From Tretioscincus oriximinensis (lineage: Eukaryota; Chordata; Lepidosauria; Squamata; Gymnophthalmidae): a stretch of DNA of 64,000 nucleotides. The translations under genes were made by a program, and so were the position numbers. Positions 62,761 through 64,000 of the stretch are shown here, piece by piece (position 1 is the first letter of the stretch; each line of letters opens with the position of its first letter). The stretch spans positions 920,585-984,584 of the forward strand of contig JAJVDF010000281.1 of the NCBI GenBank assembly GCA_022410635.1. Reading direction: 5' to 3'. The notes beneath the pieces were generated by a model, which did not search any database, had not been told where the DNA came from, and saw only the letters and a program-made list of their open reading frames with translations.

Positions 62761-63600
62761 AATACAGGAACAATTTGAGACAGACTGCCTCTGTTTTTAC
62801 AATTTTTGCACTTGGTAAATTTCATGTATAGAATTCATGTGATCATTAAATGGAATACTTATCATTGTGACCTCACTGAAAAAAATGGGCTATATTTTTT
62901 TTTNAAAAAAATGTTATTCAGTCACATCTGACTCTTCATGACCCCATGGAGCACAGTAAGTCAGGCATCTGTCTCTCAAAATCTGCCCAAACTTACATTA
63001 AAAGTTTCCTTAACACTGCCTACCCATCTCATCCTCTACCATTCCCTTTTCCCTTCAATTTTCCTAGTGCCAAGGTATGTTCCAATTACATGTGTCTTCA
63101 ATTATATGGCCAAAATATTTGTCCTTCTAATGAGAAATTGGGCCTGACTGCATTGAATATTGACCGACTTGATCTTCTTACGACCCAAAGAACTCTCCAG
63201 ATCAAGTAATGTTGCAACTAGCCTAAGTTGTACCAAAGAAGGAAGTAGACTTGTTAGTTTCTAAGGTGCCACGATCCCCTAAGGTGCCACGATATTCTAA
63301 ACAGGTGACAGTTACAAGGAGAGGGGATAGCCCATTCCAGTGCAAGAACCCAATTCCCCCTGCAAATCTTACTAAAACCTGCACAGTGACCATTGCTTGG
63401 AGGCAAAGAATGCGTGGGAACAACGTGTGCTCTTTTGGTGAGCCAAGCATCAGCTCCATGCAGTTCTGAAGGGAACCCTAGGACGAGGTGGTCTTCTCCT
63501 GGCCCACCCACCAACAGCCTTGTAAGGTCACCCCGTCCCTCCAAATGCTGGATCATCACGGTTGCCTCCCTGGCCCCTGCCTACACAGCCTTGTTCTGTG
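62761..63600. other. GORASP2 intron 1, unassigned
   Basis: 62920-63130 resembles a decayed repeat (AGTCACATCTGACTCTTCAT, GACCCCATGG). A family P scrap is at 63240-63290. No exon of GORASP2 is seen. Confidence 0.4.
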
Positions 63601-63604
63601 GTTA

Positions 63605-63750
63605 TTTATCTGGGGGCAGAGCTTGGCCATCCACATGCCAGTATAGACTATGGCAGGCCCCATTCAGGGCCTGCACTAGCCTGTAGATGGCAGGCTCCTA
63701 TTCTGAGATGTAGCCCAGAATAAGACTCAGTGGGAGTTAGGACCTTTGAG
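63605..63750. mobile_element. Foldback MITE 'family F', copy
   Basis: GCTTGGCCATCCACATGCCA, GACTATGGCAGGCCCC then ATTCAGGGCCTGCACTAG, and CCCAGAATAAGACTCA. The central palindrome is weaker than at 21286. Confidence 0.8.
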
Positions 63751-63804
63751 AGGAAGGGAAGCACCCGTAATGGAGGGGCGCCTGTGGTTGGAGGGGGACC
63801 CCTG

Positions 63805-63915
63805 AGGAGGAGAACGAGAAGGAAGGAGGAGGAGGAGGAGGAAGAGAAGGAAGGAAAAGAGAGGAGGAGGAGGAGGGATAGGAGGAAGAGGAGGAAGAGG
63901 AGGAGGAAGTGGAGA
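63805..63915. repeat. (GGA)n purine tract
   Basis: GAGGAGGA/GGAAGGAA repeats. The long proline/serine frames on the - strand here are translations of this tract. Confidence 0.9.
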
Positions 63916-64000
63916 AGAAGGTGCAACCCCAGAGGACGTAAGGGCCACAGAGGGCCCCGGGAAGGCCACCTCAACCCCCCCTCCTTTCCAGCCCCCCCAC

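Noticed and set aside
63648..63974. Proline/leucine-rich frames on the - strand, possible GORASP2 exon 1
   Set aside because: They translate the GGA purine tract and a foldback MITE; no resemblance to the GRASP N-terminus.

Overview
The window is vertebrate nuclear DNA. It holds two split protein genes in tail-to-tail (convergent) orientation: the 3' part of TLK1 (tousled-like kinase 1) on the + strand, with 13 coding exons at 1227-19849, and nearly all of GORASP2 (GRASP55) on the - strand, with 9 coding exons at 60369-46699. All exons join in frame across consensus splice sites: 1569 nt (522 residues plus stop) for TLK1 and 1308 nt (435 residues plus stop) for GORASP2. The same two genes are convergent neighbours on human chromosome 2q31, so this is conserved synteny. 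The start of TLK1 (about 244 residues by comparison with the human protein) lies before position 1. The first GORASP2 exon (about 21 residues) lies beyond 64000.

The repeats point to a reptile, most likely a squamate. The sequence is AT-rich and carries CR1, L2 and L1 LINE pieces, at least two tRNA-derived SINE families, and many short inverted-repeat DNA transposons of Tc1/mariner-pogo-like and hAT-like type. The species cannot be named from the sequence. Scattered single n bases and one 15-n gap inside a G run show a draft assembly.

Layout. 1-19849: TLK1 exons, with introns carrying CR1, L2, SINE and MITE insertions. 19850 to about 21680: TLK1 3' UTR, which contains a foldback transposon with a 40-nt near-perfect palindrome. 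About 21.7-45.95 kb: intergenic, with no supportable gene, built largely from L2 fragments, tRNA SINEs, opposed L1 pieces (one carrying a solo LTR), TIR elements and microsatellites. About 45.95-46.7 kb: GORASP2 3' UTR. 46.7-60.4 kb: GORASP2 exons and introns. 60.4-64 kb: GORASP2 intron 1, with repeats only.

The two genes have unrelated jobs: TLK1 is a nuclear S-phase kinase acting on ASF1 histone chaperones, and GRASP55 is a Golgi cisterna tethering protein. They share location, not a pathway. I found no new multi-gene system. The most useful observations are changes at regulatory phosphosites in GRASP55 and several unusual inverted-repeat and nested-transposon structures.
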